From a virus, in IMG/VR virus record IMGVR_UViG_3300028025_001978, positions 1 through 41,153 of that record: a stretch of 41,153 bases of DNA. One strand, 5' to 3'. Below are positions 6,938 through 13,710 of the stretch, in pieces (within the stretch, counting starts at the first letter, position 1; each line of letters begins with the position of its first letter). The notes under the pieces are model-generated. The model saw only the letters and a program-made list of their open reading frames with translations. It was not told the origin of the DNA and did no database searches. The position numbers were made by a program, and so were the translations under genes.

Positions 6938-6983
6938 CCAAAGGGGCGCAAGCCCCATCTTTCAACCTAACAGGAGAATTGAA
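6938..6983 (+). other. 46-base conserved boundary sequence with GNRA-loop hairpin, copy 1
   Basis: This stretch is identical in the second copy (39865-39910), although the genes on both sides differ. It holds a hairpin GGGGC-GCAA-GCCCC (6943-6956, a GNRA-type tetraloop) and ends with the ribosome site AGGAGA for the next gene. A short identical block between unlike genes is a good recombination boundary. The hairpin could also act on mRNA stability or as an attenuator. Confidence 0.7.
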
Positions 6984-6984
6984 A

Positions 6985-7245
6985 ATGAAATGCAAAGGTC
7001 AAGGTAAAAAAGAATATGTAGTTGTCATCAAAGAAGATGATGGCTCTAAGCGAGTGTTTTCTCACCCTGTCACCGAAAAATCTGCGGTGTTTATGATTCT
7101 TGGTTCTTCATTGCCATTGGATTATGTAGCCATTCGCCACATTGAAGAACTTGGCATCAAGTCCAATAAGCCTTGGACACACAATGCACCATACAACCCT
7201 CAATTCCTTGGCGCACAGCCAGCAAGAGTTGGAGAAGATTACTGA
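6985..7245 (+). CDS. Small early protein with exchanged N-terminal part
   Basis: This is an 86-residue protein of unknown function. ATG at 6985 lies seven bases after AGGAGA, and a TTG at 6979 is too close to that site. The last 24 residues (from PWTHNAPYN to the end) match the gene at 39912-40184 almost exactly, while the N-terminal 60 or so do not. The C-terminal piece is thus a shared tail on two different bodies. The stop overlaps the next start (TGATG). Confidence 0.7.
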   Translation: MKCKGQGKKEYVVVIKEDDGSKRVFSHPVTEKSAVFMILGSSLPLDYVAIRHIEELGIKSNKPWTHNAPYNPQFLGAQPARVGEDY

Positions 7246-7400
7246 TGTACCCAATTGACGATTCAGAAGCAGAGGAGATCAAAGCGGAGGCTCGTCTGGA
7301 AAGACGCTACCGCTTTCAACTGCTCAACCACCCCGACTGCCGTGACCCCGACCACCCAACCTGTGAACTCTGTAACGAGGAGAATGATGATGACGCTTAA
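7245..7400 (+). CDS. Small zinc-ribbon-like early protein, copy 1
   Basis: This 51-residue protein ends in an H-x2-C-x4-H-x2-C-x2-C cluster (HPDCRDPDHPTCELC), which could bind zinc. It starts on TGATG overlap with the preceding stop. The acidic N-terminus (MYPIDDSEAEEIK) and the cluster are shared with 40184-40348, while the middle differs. Function is unknown. Confidence 0.7.
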   Translation: MYPIDDSEAEEIKAEARLERRYRFQLLNHPDCRDPDHPTCELCNEENDDDA

Positions 7401-7482
7401 AGAAATATTCCAAGCCACCCTAGTGGGATTGATTCTGTCTGTGCCTTTCCTGATTGAGATTGCAAAGGAGTTAGTGAAATGA
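7390..7482 (+). CDS. 30-residue single-pass membrane protein, copy 1
   Basis: The sequence starts MTLKEIFQATLVGLILSVPF and continues as one hydrophobic helix followed by a short charged end. Three tandem ATG codons occur at 7384-7392. The last is chosen because GAGGAG lies seven bases before it and the second copy starts there without the others. Only one residue differs between copies (S17 to A). The stop overlaps the next start as ATGA. Function is unknown. A membrane-acting early micropeptide is plausible. Confidence 0.7.
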   Translation: MTLKEIFQATLVGLILSVPFLIEIAKELVK

Positions 7483-7730
7483 CACCACTCCAAGACTTCT
7501 GCCAAGAGCCTCGCACTATGGAAGACCTTGTAGAGGCAGGGTTCAAACCTAACAGCGTCTATAGCGCAGTCAAAAAGGGTGAACTCAAGAACATCAAGGC
7601 AACTGATGATTGGGGGCGCAGAACGCATGGTAAGGGCTTATTCCTCTCAACAGTCACCATTGCACCCATGAACTTCACCGCCTTGCAACACGCATGGAAT
7701 TCACCACAACCACAAGGAGAGACAACATGA
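7479..7730 (+). CDS. Small early protein, possibly DNA-binding, copy 1
   Basis: This 83-residue protein has a predicted helical N-terminal half (DLVEAGFKPNSVYSAVKKGE), reminiscent of a winged-helix or HTH turn, then a GRRTHGKGLF turn and a strand-rich end. I cannot name a family. It is coupled on both sides by ATGA overlaps. The second copy (40660-40911) differs at few residues. Confidence 0.7.
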   Translation: MTPLQDFCQEPRTMEDLVEAGFKPNSVYSAVKKGELKNIKATDDWGRRTHGKGLFLSTVTIAPMNFTALQHAWNSPQPQGETT

Positions 7731-7990
7731 GCATCGAAAAAGAACTTGAAGAACTCATCACCAAGATTGCGCCATCCAAAGACATCGCTGGCGGCTTTAT
7801 GAGTCGTGACCAGATCATCCAACTCATCCGCAAGGTGGCAACTGAGGCATCCCTGATTGGGTACTGCCACGCTGAGAAGTTGACCAGAGAACGCATGGAA
7901 AAGAAACTGAAGATGGTTGAACAGGAACTCACCATCATCAAAGAAGAACTCAAAGACGCTGAGTTGGAACTGATTGCGTCAGCAAAATGA
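7727..7990 (+). CDS. Coiled-coil early protein, copy 1
   Basis: This 87-residue protein has a charged C-terminal coiled coil (about 50-85, rich in E/K heptads). It starts at 7727, four bases before the end of the previous gene (ATGA). An in-frame ATG at 7694 lies within that gene and has no ribosome site. The counterpart at 40908 runs off the end of the window. Function is unknown. Confidence 0.75.
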   Translation: MSIEKELEELITKIAPSKDIAGGFMSRDQIIQLIRKVATEASLIGYCHAEKLTRERMEKKLKMVEQELTIIKEELKDAELELIASAK

Positions 7991-8343
7991 GCCACTTGCA
8001 CAAAGTCATCATAGCGTTGCTTTGTGCTGGCGCACTCTTTTACTTTGATTCAAAGGAGACAACAAATGCTAGAAACAATCATAAATTTCATGCTGATAGC
8101 GATGTTCGCATTCGCATTGGGAATAGCAGTTTGCGTAGCGTTTGTATGGTGGTTACTAAAAGAAAGCGAAAAAGAGTGAAATGTCCAGTCTGCGAAAAGT
8201 GGGTGAGTACCCTTGAGACTCGACAAAGGTCTGATGGTTCAACCTACAGACGCTATGAATGCGCTAACTTGCACCGATTCGTTACCAAGGAAAAGATTGA
8301 GAGGGTATTGGTAGTCAGCCACAGAAAAAGGAAAAAGGCATGA
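7987..8343 (+). CDS. Zinc-ribbon protein with doubtful N-terminal membrane extension
   Basis: The frame encodes 118 residues: a membrane or signal-like segment (MSHLHKVIIALLCAGALFYF), a low-complexity middle, then a basic zinc ribbon with C-P-V-C near 66-69 and a later cysteine. The middle overlaps a well-formed small gene (8066-8179) in another frame. A GTG at 8176 overlaps that gene's TGA stop and would give a 55-residue zinc ribbon starting VKCPVCEKW. I think the zinc ribbon probably starts at 8176 and the first 28 or so codons are a separate small gene that has lost its stop. The full-length fusion cannot be excluded. Confidence 0.5.
   Translation: MSHLHKVIIALLCAGALFYFDSKETTNARNNHKFHADSDVRIRIGNSSLRSVCMVVTKRKRKRVKCPVCEKWVSTLETRQRSDGSTYRRYECANLHRFVTKEKIERVLVVSHRKRKKA
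8066..8179 (+). CDS. 37-residue membrane protein nested in another frame
   Basis: A good ribosome site (AAAGGAG) lies seven bases before the ATG. The product starts MLETIINFMLIAMFAFALGI and is one long hydrophobic helix followed by a charged tail. The stop overlaps a GTG (GTGA) that would start the zinc-ribbon protein downstream. Such tiny membrane proteins are common in phage early operons. The overlap with the longer frame at 7987 is the main doubt. Confidence 0.6.
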   Translation: MLETIINFMLIAMFAFALGIAVCVAFVWWLLKESEKE

Positions 8344-8558
8344 ACTGGCGAGAATTAACGATCAAGTATGTCAAGGATTTGCTCAGACCAAAAACTCCTT
8401 TGGAGATGGTGCAAAAGGAACTGACAGAGGCACAACTTGCCAAGTTGCAAGCAGAAACCTCAGTCGAATATTCGCAAGCCATCGTGAACTACAACGAGCA
8501 AAGAATCTTTAGGCTTTACAAACGCATCACAGAACTTCAGGAGTTTGGGCATGAATGA
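8340..8558 (+). CDS. Small helical early protein
   Basis: This 72-residue protein has a long central helix (LEMVQKELTEAQLAKLQAET) and is probably a coiled coil. The start is coupled to the previous stop by ATGA. Function is unknown. Similar small coiled-coil proteins are frequent in phage early regions. Confidence 0.65.
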   Translation: MNWRELTIKYVKDLLRPKTPLEMVQKELTEAQLAKLQAETSVEYSQAIVNYNEQRIFRLYKRITELQEFGHE

Positions 8559-8730
8559 ATCACTGAACCGAAAGAGACAGATTGAGGAGTACAAAACCCA
8601 ACAAGAGGTCTATGACGAGCTACGCAATGACATCATTGAACAGGTGGCTGTTGAGATTGAGAAGATGCAAGGGTTTGGCAAGGATACCTTGAGTTCGTTT
8701 GGGATATTTATTAGAGGAATGAAGAAATGA
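8551..8730 (+). CDS. Small helical early protein
   Basis: This 59-residue protein begins MNESLNRKRQIEEYKTQQEV, is helical and charged, and has unknown function. The ATG at 8551 lies seven bases after CAGGAG and overlaps the previous gene by eight bases. An in-frame TTG at 8545 is too near the ribosome site. Confidence 0.65.
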   Translation: MNESLNRKRQIEEYKTQQEVYDELRNDIIEQVAVEIEKMQGFGKDTLSSFGIFIRGMKK

Positions 8731-9176
8731 TTGAAGTATTGAAACAGATGGTTGATGCTCTTGAATGGTGCTATGGTGGTGAGCCTATAAACACAGCAGA
8801 AGCTATCCAAGCAGGGAAGAAAGCCATTGCAGAGTTGGAAAGCCAAGAGCCTGTGGGGTGGCATCTTATTGAAGCCTTGTATCCGCAAGGTGAACGATTG
8901 GATATTCGTATGGGTGATGGCTCAATTCTCTGTAATTTATTGCCTCAAGCTGATGGCGATTTATGGTGGGATGGTTCTGGTACAGGTGAAAAATTTATTG
9001 ACCCTGTATATGCGGATGTAACGCATTGGCGTATTCATTCCAACACCCACCCACCACAGCGCACATGGGTAGGGCTGACTGATGATGAGCATTGCGACAT
9101 TTGGTACAAAGAATCACTTGATTGGATGGAATATGGCAAAGCCATTGAAGCCAAACTCAAGGAACGCAATATATGA
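8727..9176 (+). CDS. Hypothetical early protein with WVGLTDDE motif
   Basis: This is a 149-residue protein. The N-terminal part is helical, the middle contains a GDG.ILCNLLP..DG.LWWDG and DVTHWRIH pattern resembling DUF551-type phage domains, and the end has TWVGLTDDE before a helix. That ending is frequent in uncharacterised phage proteins. It is coupled to its neighbours by ATGA overlaps on both sides. No enzymatic residues can be identified. Confidence 0.65.
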   Translation: MIEVLKQMVDALEWCYGGEPINTAEAIQAGKKAIAELESQEPVGWHLIEALYPQGERLDIRMGDGSILCNLLPQADGDLWWDGSGTGEKFIDPVYADVTHWRIHSNTHPPQRTWVGLTDDEHCDIWYKESLDWMEYGKAIEAKLKERNI

Positions 9177-9355
9177 ATTCACCTTGGGACTACAAAGGTC
9201 AACCTTCAATCTGGACAACAGACTCGAAACTCAAGATGATTACTGTGGCAAAGATGAATGGTGAGAATCGCAGAGAGCAAATGAGGAAGATAGAACAGTC
9301 TTTAAATGAACGCAAGCAATGCCTCACCTACTCAAAGGCAAATTCCAAGAAATGA
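9173..9355 (+). CDS. Small hypothetical early protein
   Basis: This 60-residue, basic and hydrophilic protein starts on an ATGA overlap with the preceding gene and ends with an ATGA overlap with the next. No family is recognised. Confidence 0.6.
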   Translation: MNSPWDYKGQPSIWTTDSKLKMITVAKMNGENRREQMRKIEQSLNERKQCLTYSKANSKK

Positions 9356-9555
9356 TTGTCAAGATACGCACTTTTTATGGCAGAAGCAGAGGTCTGCGAG
9401 GTGAGAGGCAGACCAAGGTAGATGAGGGAGTGGCTTGGCTATGCCAGAAGTGTGGAGAGGTGATTCTGTACGAGCACCTCATCCACAAGCACTTTTGCAA
9501 GAGACTGCTTACGCTACGAGTCCATTCAGATACTGAGTCTTCCCCGCCACCTTAA
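9352..9555 (+). CDS. Small zinc-finger-like early protein, last rightward gene
   Basis: This 67-residue basic protein has C-x2-C (CQKCGE) and H-x3-H-x2-C (HLIHKHFC), a possible zinc finger. It starts at 9352 with ATGA coupling, although the frame opens further upstream. Its last 47 bases overlap the convergent peptidase gene (9509-9973), and no terminator separates the two, so the transcripts from the two sides collide here. Confidence 0.6.
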   Translation: MIVKIRTFYGRSRGLRGERQTKVDEGVAWLCQKCGEVILYEHLIHKHFCKRLLTLRVHSDTESSPPP

Positions 9556-9973
9556 CAGCAGTCAGTTCTTGACATTTAAGATTCTCAGGATTAAACGAGG
9601 CGTGAACCCACCCTGAGTTTGGCTGACCTTGAGTGTAGAACTCTAAGATCAATTGCGTGTATTTGAGATTGTCAGCAATCCACTGAGCCAAATCAGGATT
9701 GGATACACCATCAATTTCAAAATCGCAGGCTTGACCTTTGCAATGGTCTGAGGTTGCTGAACCTCCTGTAGCTTGGTTCAAAGTAGGACACCTAAATCCT
9801 GAATTGATCTTCACAGGTTTGCCAAAGTGGTCACGCACAGGTTGCAGGATGTTTTCACACAATAAACGCAATGATTCGATCTGTTCCTCATTGGGCGTGT
9901 TGTCAATGTCCAGACGATCAGCAGTATCTGATCTGGTGAGTTCTTTGAGGGTGAAGTTAGCTGATAAGTTCAT
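9509..9973 (-). CDS. Peptidase M15 endolysin (D-Ala-D-Ala carboxypeptidase-like)
   Basis: This 154-residue cell-wall peptidase is expected to cut peptidoglycan cross-links at lysis. The zinc and catalytic pattern of the M15 family is visible: SGFRCP (58-63), S-x-H77-x-x-G-x-A-x-D84 (SDHCKGQACDFE), E111 and G-W-V-H124. No signal peptide is present, so export would need a holin. It is the last gene of the late block and overlaps Rz by four bases (ATGA). Confidence 0.85.
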   Translation of the reverse strand: MNLSANFTLKELTRSDTADRLDIDNTPNEEQIESLRLLCENILQPVRDHFGKPVKINSGFRCPTLNQATGGSATSDHCKGQACDFEIDGVSNPDLAQWIADNLKYTQLILEFYTQGQPNSGWVHASFNPENLKCQELTAVKVAGKTQYLNGLVA

Positions 9974-10452
9974 GGTTTTCCTTTCAGGGTTTGGTAGATT
10001 GAGTTGTAGGCATCGATGCAGGCATTGAGTTGTCTGGTGTTGGCATCTCCTTGGTCTGTGATGGCGATAAGAGATTTAGCAATTGTTGGGTCAAGTTCGG
10101 TTGTTGCTTGAACGCTATCTCTGGGGGGAGAGGTGGAATCTGTGGGGGTTGGTATGGGGCAGTTGGTTGCTTTGACAGGAATCCGCAACTTGAGAGCACC
10201 AGACTCAAGGTCAGAATTGCGCTTTTGTTGAGCGAGTTTTGCATCTTGATTTGCTTTCTGAAGTTTAGTGGTTTGGGTTTGAATTGCTGAAACTAGGATT
10301 TGTTCCTTCTGCCTAGCTTCAGCGTTAAGTTGGGCAATCTCAAGTTGCTGACGAGTCACCTCATCCTTTGAGCCTTTCCAGTACCCACTGCCAAACGAAC
10401 CTAGCACCGCCAAGACGATGCCAAGAATCACATAAGGGTTGAATAGGCTCAT
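9970..10452 (-). CDS. Rz: Rz-like inner-membrane spanin
   Basis: This 160-residue protein has one N-terminal membrane helix (about 8-24), then a long coiled coil rich in Q/K/A (30-85) and a C-terminal periplasmic part with two cysteines. This is the layout of the i-spanin Rz, which with Rz1 fuses inner and outer membranes in the last step of lysis. A complete Rz1-type lipoprotein gene is embedded in another frame (9984-10244), the classic arrangement. It is coupled upstream to the holin-like gene by ATGA. Confidence 0.8.
   Translation of the reverse strand: MSLFNPYVILGIVLAVLGSFGSGYWKGSKDEVTRQQLEIAQLNAEARQKEQILVSAIQTQTTKLQKANQDAKLAQQKRNSDLESGALKLRIPVKATNCPIPTPTDSTSPPRDSVQATTELDPTIAKSLIAITDQGDANTRQLNACIDAYNSIYQTLKGKP
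9984..10244 (-). CDS. Rz1: Rz1-like outer-membrane lipoprotein spanin, embedded in Rz
   Basis: This 86-residue protein has a lipoprotein signal ending in LSSC with C20 as the lipidated residue. It is followed by a proline-rich stretch (QPTAPYQPPQIPPLPPEI), typical of Rz1. It lies wholly inside the Rz gene in a different frame, as in lambda. The signal, the proline content and the nesting together make this a real gene rather than a shadow frame. Confidence 0.8.
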   Translation of the reverse strand: MQNSLNKSAILTLSLVLSSCGFLSKQPTAPYQPPQIPPLPPEIAFKQQPNLTQQLLNLLSPSQTKEMPTPDNSMPASMPTTQSTKP

Positions 10453-10769
10453 GGTGTTGGTGGCTCTGAGTCAGCGTCAGCATCTGCCTTGGCTATCGCC
10501 TTGGCACTGGCTGAGACAGCACTACGACCAGCCACACCACCCAAAACACCAGTAATGAACACCATGATGGTATTGATTTGCTGTGTATATACCTTGTCAA
10601 TTGCCGCCATGCCTGACATTGGTTGCGTCACGAATGAAACGCTGTAGAGGAACATAGCCACAGAGCCAAGAAGAATCATGGTCAGGGAGAAGATGACGAT
10701 TGCCCAAATTCGGACTTCAATCTCTTCAGCGGTCATTCGGTTGTTTGGTTTAAATCCTACTGTTGGCAT
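10449..10769 (-). CDS. Holin-like membrane protein
   Basis: This 106-residue protein has two predicted membrane helices (about 21-46 and 67-82), a G-V-L-G-G-V-A-G turn in the second, and a hydrophilic tail with repeated A-D. Size, topology and position directly before Rz/Rz1 and the peptidase suggest a holin or holin accessory. CAGGAG lies before the ATG at 10769, which overlaps the upstream TAA by one base. Confidence 0.6.
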   Translation of the reverse strand: MPTVGFKPNNRMTAEEIEVRIWAIVIFSLTMILLGSVAMFLYSVSFVTQPMSGMAAIDKVYTQQINTIMVFITGVLGGVAGRSAVSASAKAIAKADADADSEPPTP

Positions 10770-10942
10770 TACTTTTTCTCCTGTTCAGGTTTAACGAGTT
10801 GCTCTGGACAAGTACCTGTGGCGGTACAGATCGGGGGTTTACATTCGGTATTTTGCCAATTCTGAGGGTCTTGGCACTTATATCTAAACCTATCTTCACA
10901 GGCAGACAATAGAACCAGTGCCATCAAGCAAACTATTTTCAT
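10769..10942 (-). CDS. Small cysteine-rich lipoprotein in the lysis cassette
   Basis: This 57-residue protein begins MKIVCLMALVLLSAC, a lipoprotein signal with lipobox LSAC (C15 lipidated). Five further cysteines are spread through the mature part. GGAGAAAGAG precedes the ATG, and both ends overlap neighbouring genes (ATGA upstream, TAATG downstream). A second lipoprotein beside Rz1 could be an accessory lysis or superinfection-exclusion factor. That is inference. Confidence 0.7.
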   Translation of the reverse strand: MKIVCLMALVLLSACEDRFRYKCQDPQNWQNTECKPPICTATGTCPEQLVKPEQEKK

Positions 10943-11106
10943 TTCTCTTTCTCCCTTTCCTTCTGTTCAACCTGTCTTCTCAACTTCTCAACCTTTTCAA
11001 CTTGAGACTTGACTTCATTCTTCGTTTCCAAGATGTCCAGATACAGCATTGCGCCCAATGGAAGTAAGAGTGCGATCAACACACAGCAGGCTATCCAAGC
11101 AATCAC
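10939..11106 (-). CDS. Single-pass membrane protein with coiled-coil tail
   Basis: This 55-residue protein has a hydrophobic helix at the start (VIAWIACCVLIALLLPLGAM) and a charged coiled coil at the end (KVEKLRRQVEQKEREKEK). I start it at the GTG at 11106, which overlaps the TGA of the upstream gene (GTGA) and follows GGGGGA. The frame is open further upstream, but that part only overlaps the neighbour. Membrane topology in the lysis cassette suggests an antiholin or holin partner, without proof. Confidence 0.6.
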   Translation of the reverse strand: MIAWIACCVLIALLLPLGAMLYLDILETKNEVKSQVEKVEKLRRQVEQKEREKEK

Positions 11107-11801
11107 TTCTTCCCCCAATGACTTACGAACCACAGCCACAGCCACAGGTACAGGAGGAATATAAAAGTCACTGTTACTGCTCCTAGCTTTGCTTGTAGGT
11201 TTCTTTCTTCCTCCTTGCGTAGCCATACCTCTTGCCTCTTGATAGCTTCTTGCCTTAACCTTGCCTGAGTTTGCTCCTCCTCGATCTTGTCCTTCATGCT
11301 GAAGACCTCTGAGTACAGTGCGCCCATCTCAGGAGGGCTTTGATACACCATACACTCACGAATCTGCACAACTAACGCATCCATCTCTTGCTGTGCCATC
11401 ACCCTCTTTAAAGCCGCCTCCATGTGGTTCTGGTCAGGGTCATAGACTGTCAGACTCTTCTCTTCTTCTTCCCGAATGTGTGCCGCTAACTGTTCTTGAA
11501 GTCTGAAAAACTCAGTCAAATTCTTGACAATATCAACTTTTACTTGGGTTTCATCAACAGCGACATAATTCGACTTCTTAGACTTAGCCACAGGCTTTGC
11601 AACTTGAGGCTTTGGGCTACCAGCAAAGAACTTGCGTAGCTTGCTCCAGAAGCCACCAAGTTCCTTGCCGATAGCCACAACCTCATCAGCAGTGTTTTTA
11701 ATCTCAACAAAAGACTCTTTTGCTTGCTTATAAAGTTCACAGCCAGCTTGAATCTGTTTGACAAGTCCTGCCGCAAGGAGGCAAATGCTGATTGGGTCAA
11801 T
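11103..11801 (-). CDS. Membrane-anchored coiled-coil protein with probable ATT start
   Basis: This protein has 232 residues if initiated at an ATT at 11801. The N-terminus would read (M)DPISICLLAAGLVKQIQAG. There is no ATG, GTG or TTG in frame before the GTG at 11678, while a perfect AGGAG lies six bases ahead of the ATT. The D-P-I-S start resembles other phage proteins that begin MDPI. The middle is charged and helical, and the C-terminus has one membrane helix (GAVTVTFIFLLYLWLWLWF). Starting at 11678 would lose 41 conserved-looking residues. It follows the ejection-protein gene directly. Function is unknown. Confidence 0.6.
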   Translation of the reverse strand: MDPISICLLAAGLVKQIQAGCELYKQAKESFVEIKNTADEVVAIGKELGGFWSKLRKFFAGSPKPQVAKPVAKSKKSNYVAVDETQVKVDIVKNLTEFFRLQEQLAAHIREEEEKSLTVYDPDQNHMEAALKRVMAQQEMDALVVQIRECMVYQSPPEMGALYSEVFSMKDKIEEEQTQARLRQEAIKRQEVWLRKEEERNLQAKLGAVTVTFIFLLYLWLWLWFVSHWGKK

Positions 11802-11802
11802 T

Positions 11803-13710
11803 TCAGTCTCCTAAGATACCAGTGGTAGTACCAACACTAGCCGCACCAGATAACAAACCTGTCTTGGGTGTTCTTGCTCTGCGATTCAACTCAGCAAGGA
11901 TTGCTCGTTGTTCTATCGGGTCAGCACTGAACAGCTTTTTCTGCAATATTTCAGATGACTCGCTACTGATGCCTTTTGCTCTTGCCAACAATGATGAGCC
12001 AGCGGCTCTCATCAATCCAAATACATCACCAGTTGCCGCACTTTGAGCCATACCAGCCATCTCTCTAGCTTGATCTGTACTGGCAATACGCTCACCGCTA
12101 GGTGAACCGCCAATTATCTTCTTGGCGGTCTTGCTTTGATCGGTCAAGCCCTTTACATATTGAGAGAACTCGGTGTAAGCATCCTGTGCTGACTTAATGA
12201 CTTTGCCATTAGCGTCAACAGTGTCAGTGAATGCGTTACGAATAAGCAACTTCTGGTTGTCAGACTTGAATATCTCTCTGGTGAAGTCTCCACCTTTGTA
12301 TTTACCAAGTCTTGCATTGATGTCTGCCATCATGCCAAGTCTGAACGCTTCTTTCTCGTCATTGTTCATCTTCTTGATCTTAGATGCCGCCTCTTTAGGG
12401 TCAAGTGCTTGGTACTTTTGCCCCATCTCAAACACTTCTTTGATGCGTGAAGCGTCAGCAAATTCAGCATTGGCTAATTTGTAATCGTTATTGAGTGCCT
12501 TGATTTTGTCGTTAAATTCATTCTTGACATTGATGACATCACGACCATAGCTAGAAACCTTGCCTGTTACAGCGTCTGTTTCTGCTTCAATCACTCGGTC
12601 AAGACCAATTTTTATCTTGTGCAGTATCTCTGTGGGAACTGATTGAGCATTGCGGATAGCATCCAAACTAGGCAATTTGATGCCCTTGGTATCTGCACTT
12701 CTTACTGCATTTTTATATGCATTTTTAAATACATCTCTGTCAATGTATTCTCTAAATGGTCTTGCATCAATGTCCATGCTGTAGGCATTTGGGTATGCCG
12801 TACTTGCCTTTAAAGATTGAGACTCAATAAGTCCCTCTAAATACTCAAAGCCATTGATATTTTTAGCTAACCCTGCCTTTTGAACCAATCCTTTGACAAT
12901 ATCGCTAGGTTGGTCAATCAGTCTACTTGCAAGGAACTCCTCAGTAGCACCCTTGGCTTTAGACTGAACCACATAAGCGTTGTATCCTAAACTTTTTAAG
13001 TTCGCACCCAAGTCGGCAATGACAGGGTTAGGCACACCAATTCTTCTCAATTCATCAAGTACTTGTTGAGCCTCTTGAGGCGTGAGATTGTCCTTCTCCA
13101 TGTAACTAGCCAACATCTTGGAAGATGCTGTTGCTTGGTCACCAATGCCAGCAGAGTTCAGGACATTCTTGATGACTGAGCCAGCTTTGTTTATGACGAT
13201 AGGAACAGTACCACCCAATACACCGCCAAAAACACCACCCATTAGAGCCTCTGAGCCAGCATCTCCCTCGGCATAACCATACCCTGACAATGCACCAGTT
13301 CCTGCGCCTAAAGCAGTGGCTCTACCAACCTGACCCATTGTTGTTGTGCCAGTTACCAGTGCTTGCGCCTCTGGTGCTAATCTTTGAACTTGACGAGCCA
13401 CCCCAAAAGGAACAGCAAATCCACCAGCCAACTCAGCAGGAGTCTTAACAGCAGGGAAGTCCTCACCAAACTGTCTTTGTTGACCTCGCAACTGGTCACG
13501 CAACTTCACATACTCATCATTGCTGATAGAACCTGTGCGTAATGCCGCCTCAAGTTCATCCAAAGTGCCAAAGGTTACACCTTGACCCACAGACCTAACA
13601 GTCTCAACAAGTGGGTTATAGGTTACTTTGGGTGCAAAGGTTGACTGAATAGCTTTTGCGTTAGATGCTTCAACATCATCAGCCAAGGGCAGTGTTGTGT
13701 AATCTACCAT
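11803..13710 (-). CDS. Large internal virion (DNA ejection) protein
   Basis: This 635-residue protein has a glycine/alanine-rich, potentially membrane-inserting segment at about 135-185 (ATALGAGTGALSGYGYAEGD, then GGVFGGVLGG) and long helical stretches after it. It lies third in a row of three alanine/glutamine-rich proteins placed after the tail genes, the position of P22 gp7/gp20/gp16-type ejection proteins. No lytic transglycosylase motif was found. The start overlaps the preceding stop (TAATG). Confidence 0.6.
   Translation of the reverse strand: MVDYTTLPLADDVEASNAKAIQSTFAPKVTYNPLVETVRSVGQGVTFGTLDELEAALRTGSISNDEYVKLRDQLRGQQRQFGEDFPAVKTPAELAGGFAVPFGVARQVQRLAPEAQALVTGTTTMGQVGRATALGAGTGALSGYGYAEGDAGSEALMGGVFGGVLGGTVPIVINKAGSVIKNVLNSAGIGDQATASSKMLASYMEKDNLTPQEAQQVLDELRRIGVPNPVIADLGANLKSLGYNAYVVQSKAKGATEEFLASRLIDQPSDIVKGLVQKAGLAKNINGFEYLEGLIESQSLKASTAYPNAYSMDIDARPFREYIDRDVFKNAYKNAVRSADTKGIKLPSLDAIRNAQSVPTEILHKIKIGLDRVIEAETDAVTGKVSSYGRDVINVKNEFNDKIKALNNDYKLANAEFADASRIKEVFEMGQKYQALDPKEAASKIKKMNNDEKEAFRLGMMADINARLGKYKGGDFTREIFKSDNQKLLIRNAFTDTVDANGKVIKSAQDAYTEFSQYVKGLTDQSKTAKKIIGGSPSGERIASTDQAREMAGMAQSAATGDVFGLMRAAGSSLLARAKGISSESSEILQKKLFSADPIEQRAILAELNRRARTPKTGLLSGAASVGTTTGILGD

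Larger units (their letters stand above)
31..7972. repeat. Diverged long direct repeat, copy 1 (origin, replication operon, early genes)
   Basis: This segment matches 33322-41153 in gene order, gene length and most of the sequence. The offset between copies is 33292 in the origin, 33282 in the 212-residue unknown gene, exactly 33112 from 1635 through the rightward promoter at 6511, and 33181 at 7479-7972. Within the replication genes the differences are mostly substitutions that leave protein length unchanged. In 6512-7480 the copies carry different genes. Homology at the left begins at a C-tract near position 30. The right limit is simply the end of the window. Confidence 0.93.

Noticed and set aside
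11540-11800. Leftward 86-codon frame starting at a TTG beside the ATT
   Set aside because: It uses the same ribosome site but gives a basic leucine/serine-rich protein typical of a shadow frame, and it overlaps the better 232-residue frame throughout.
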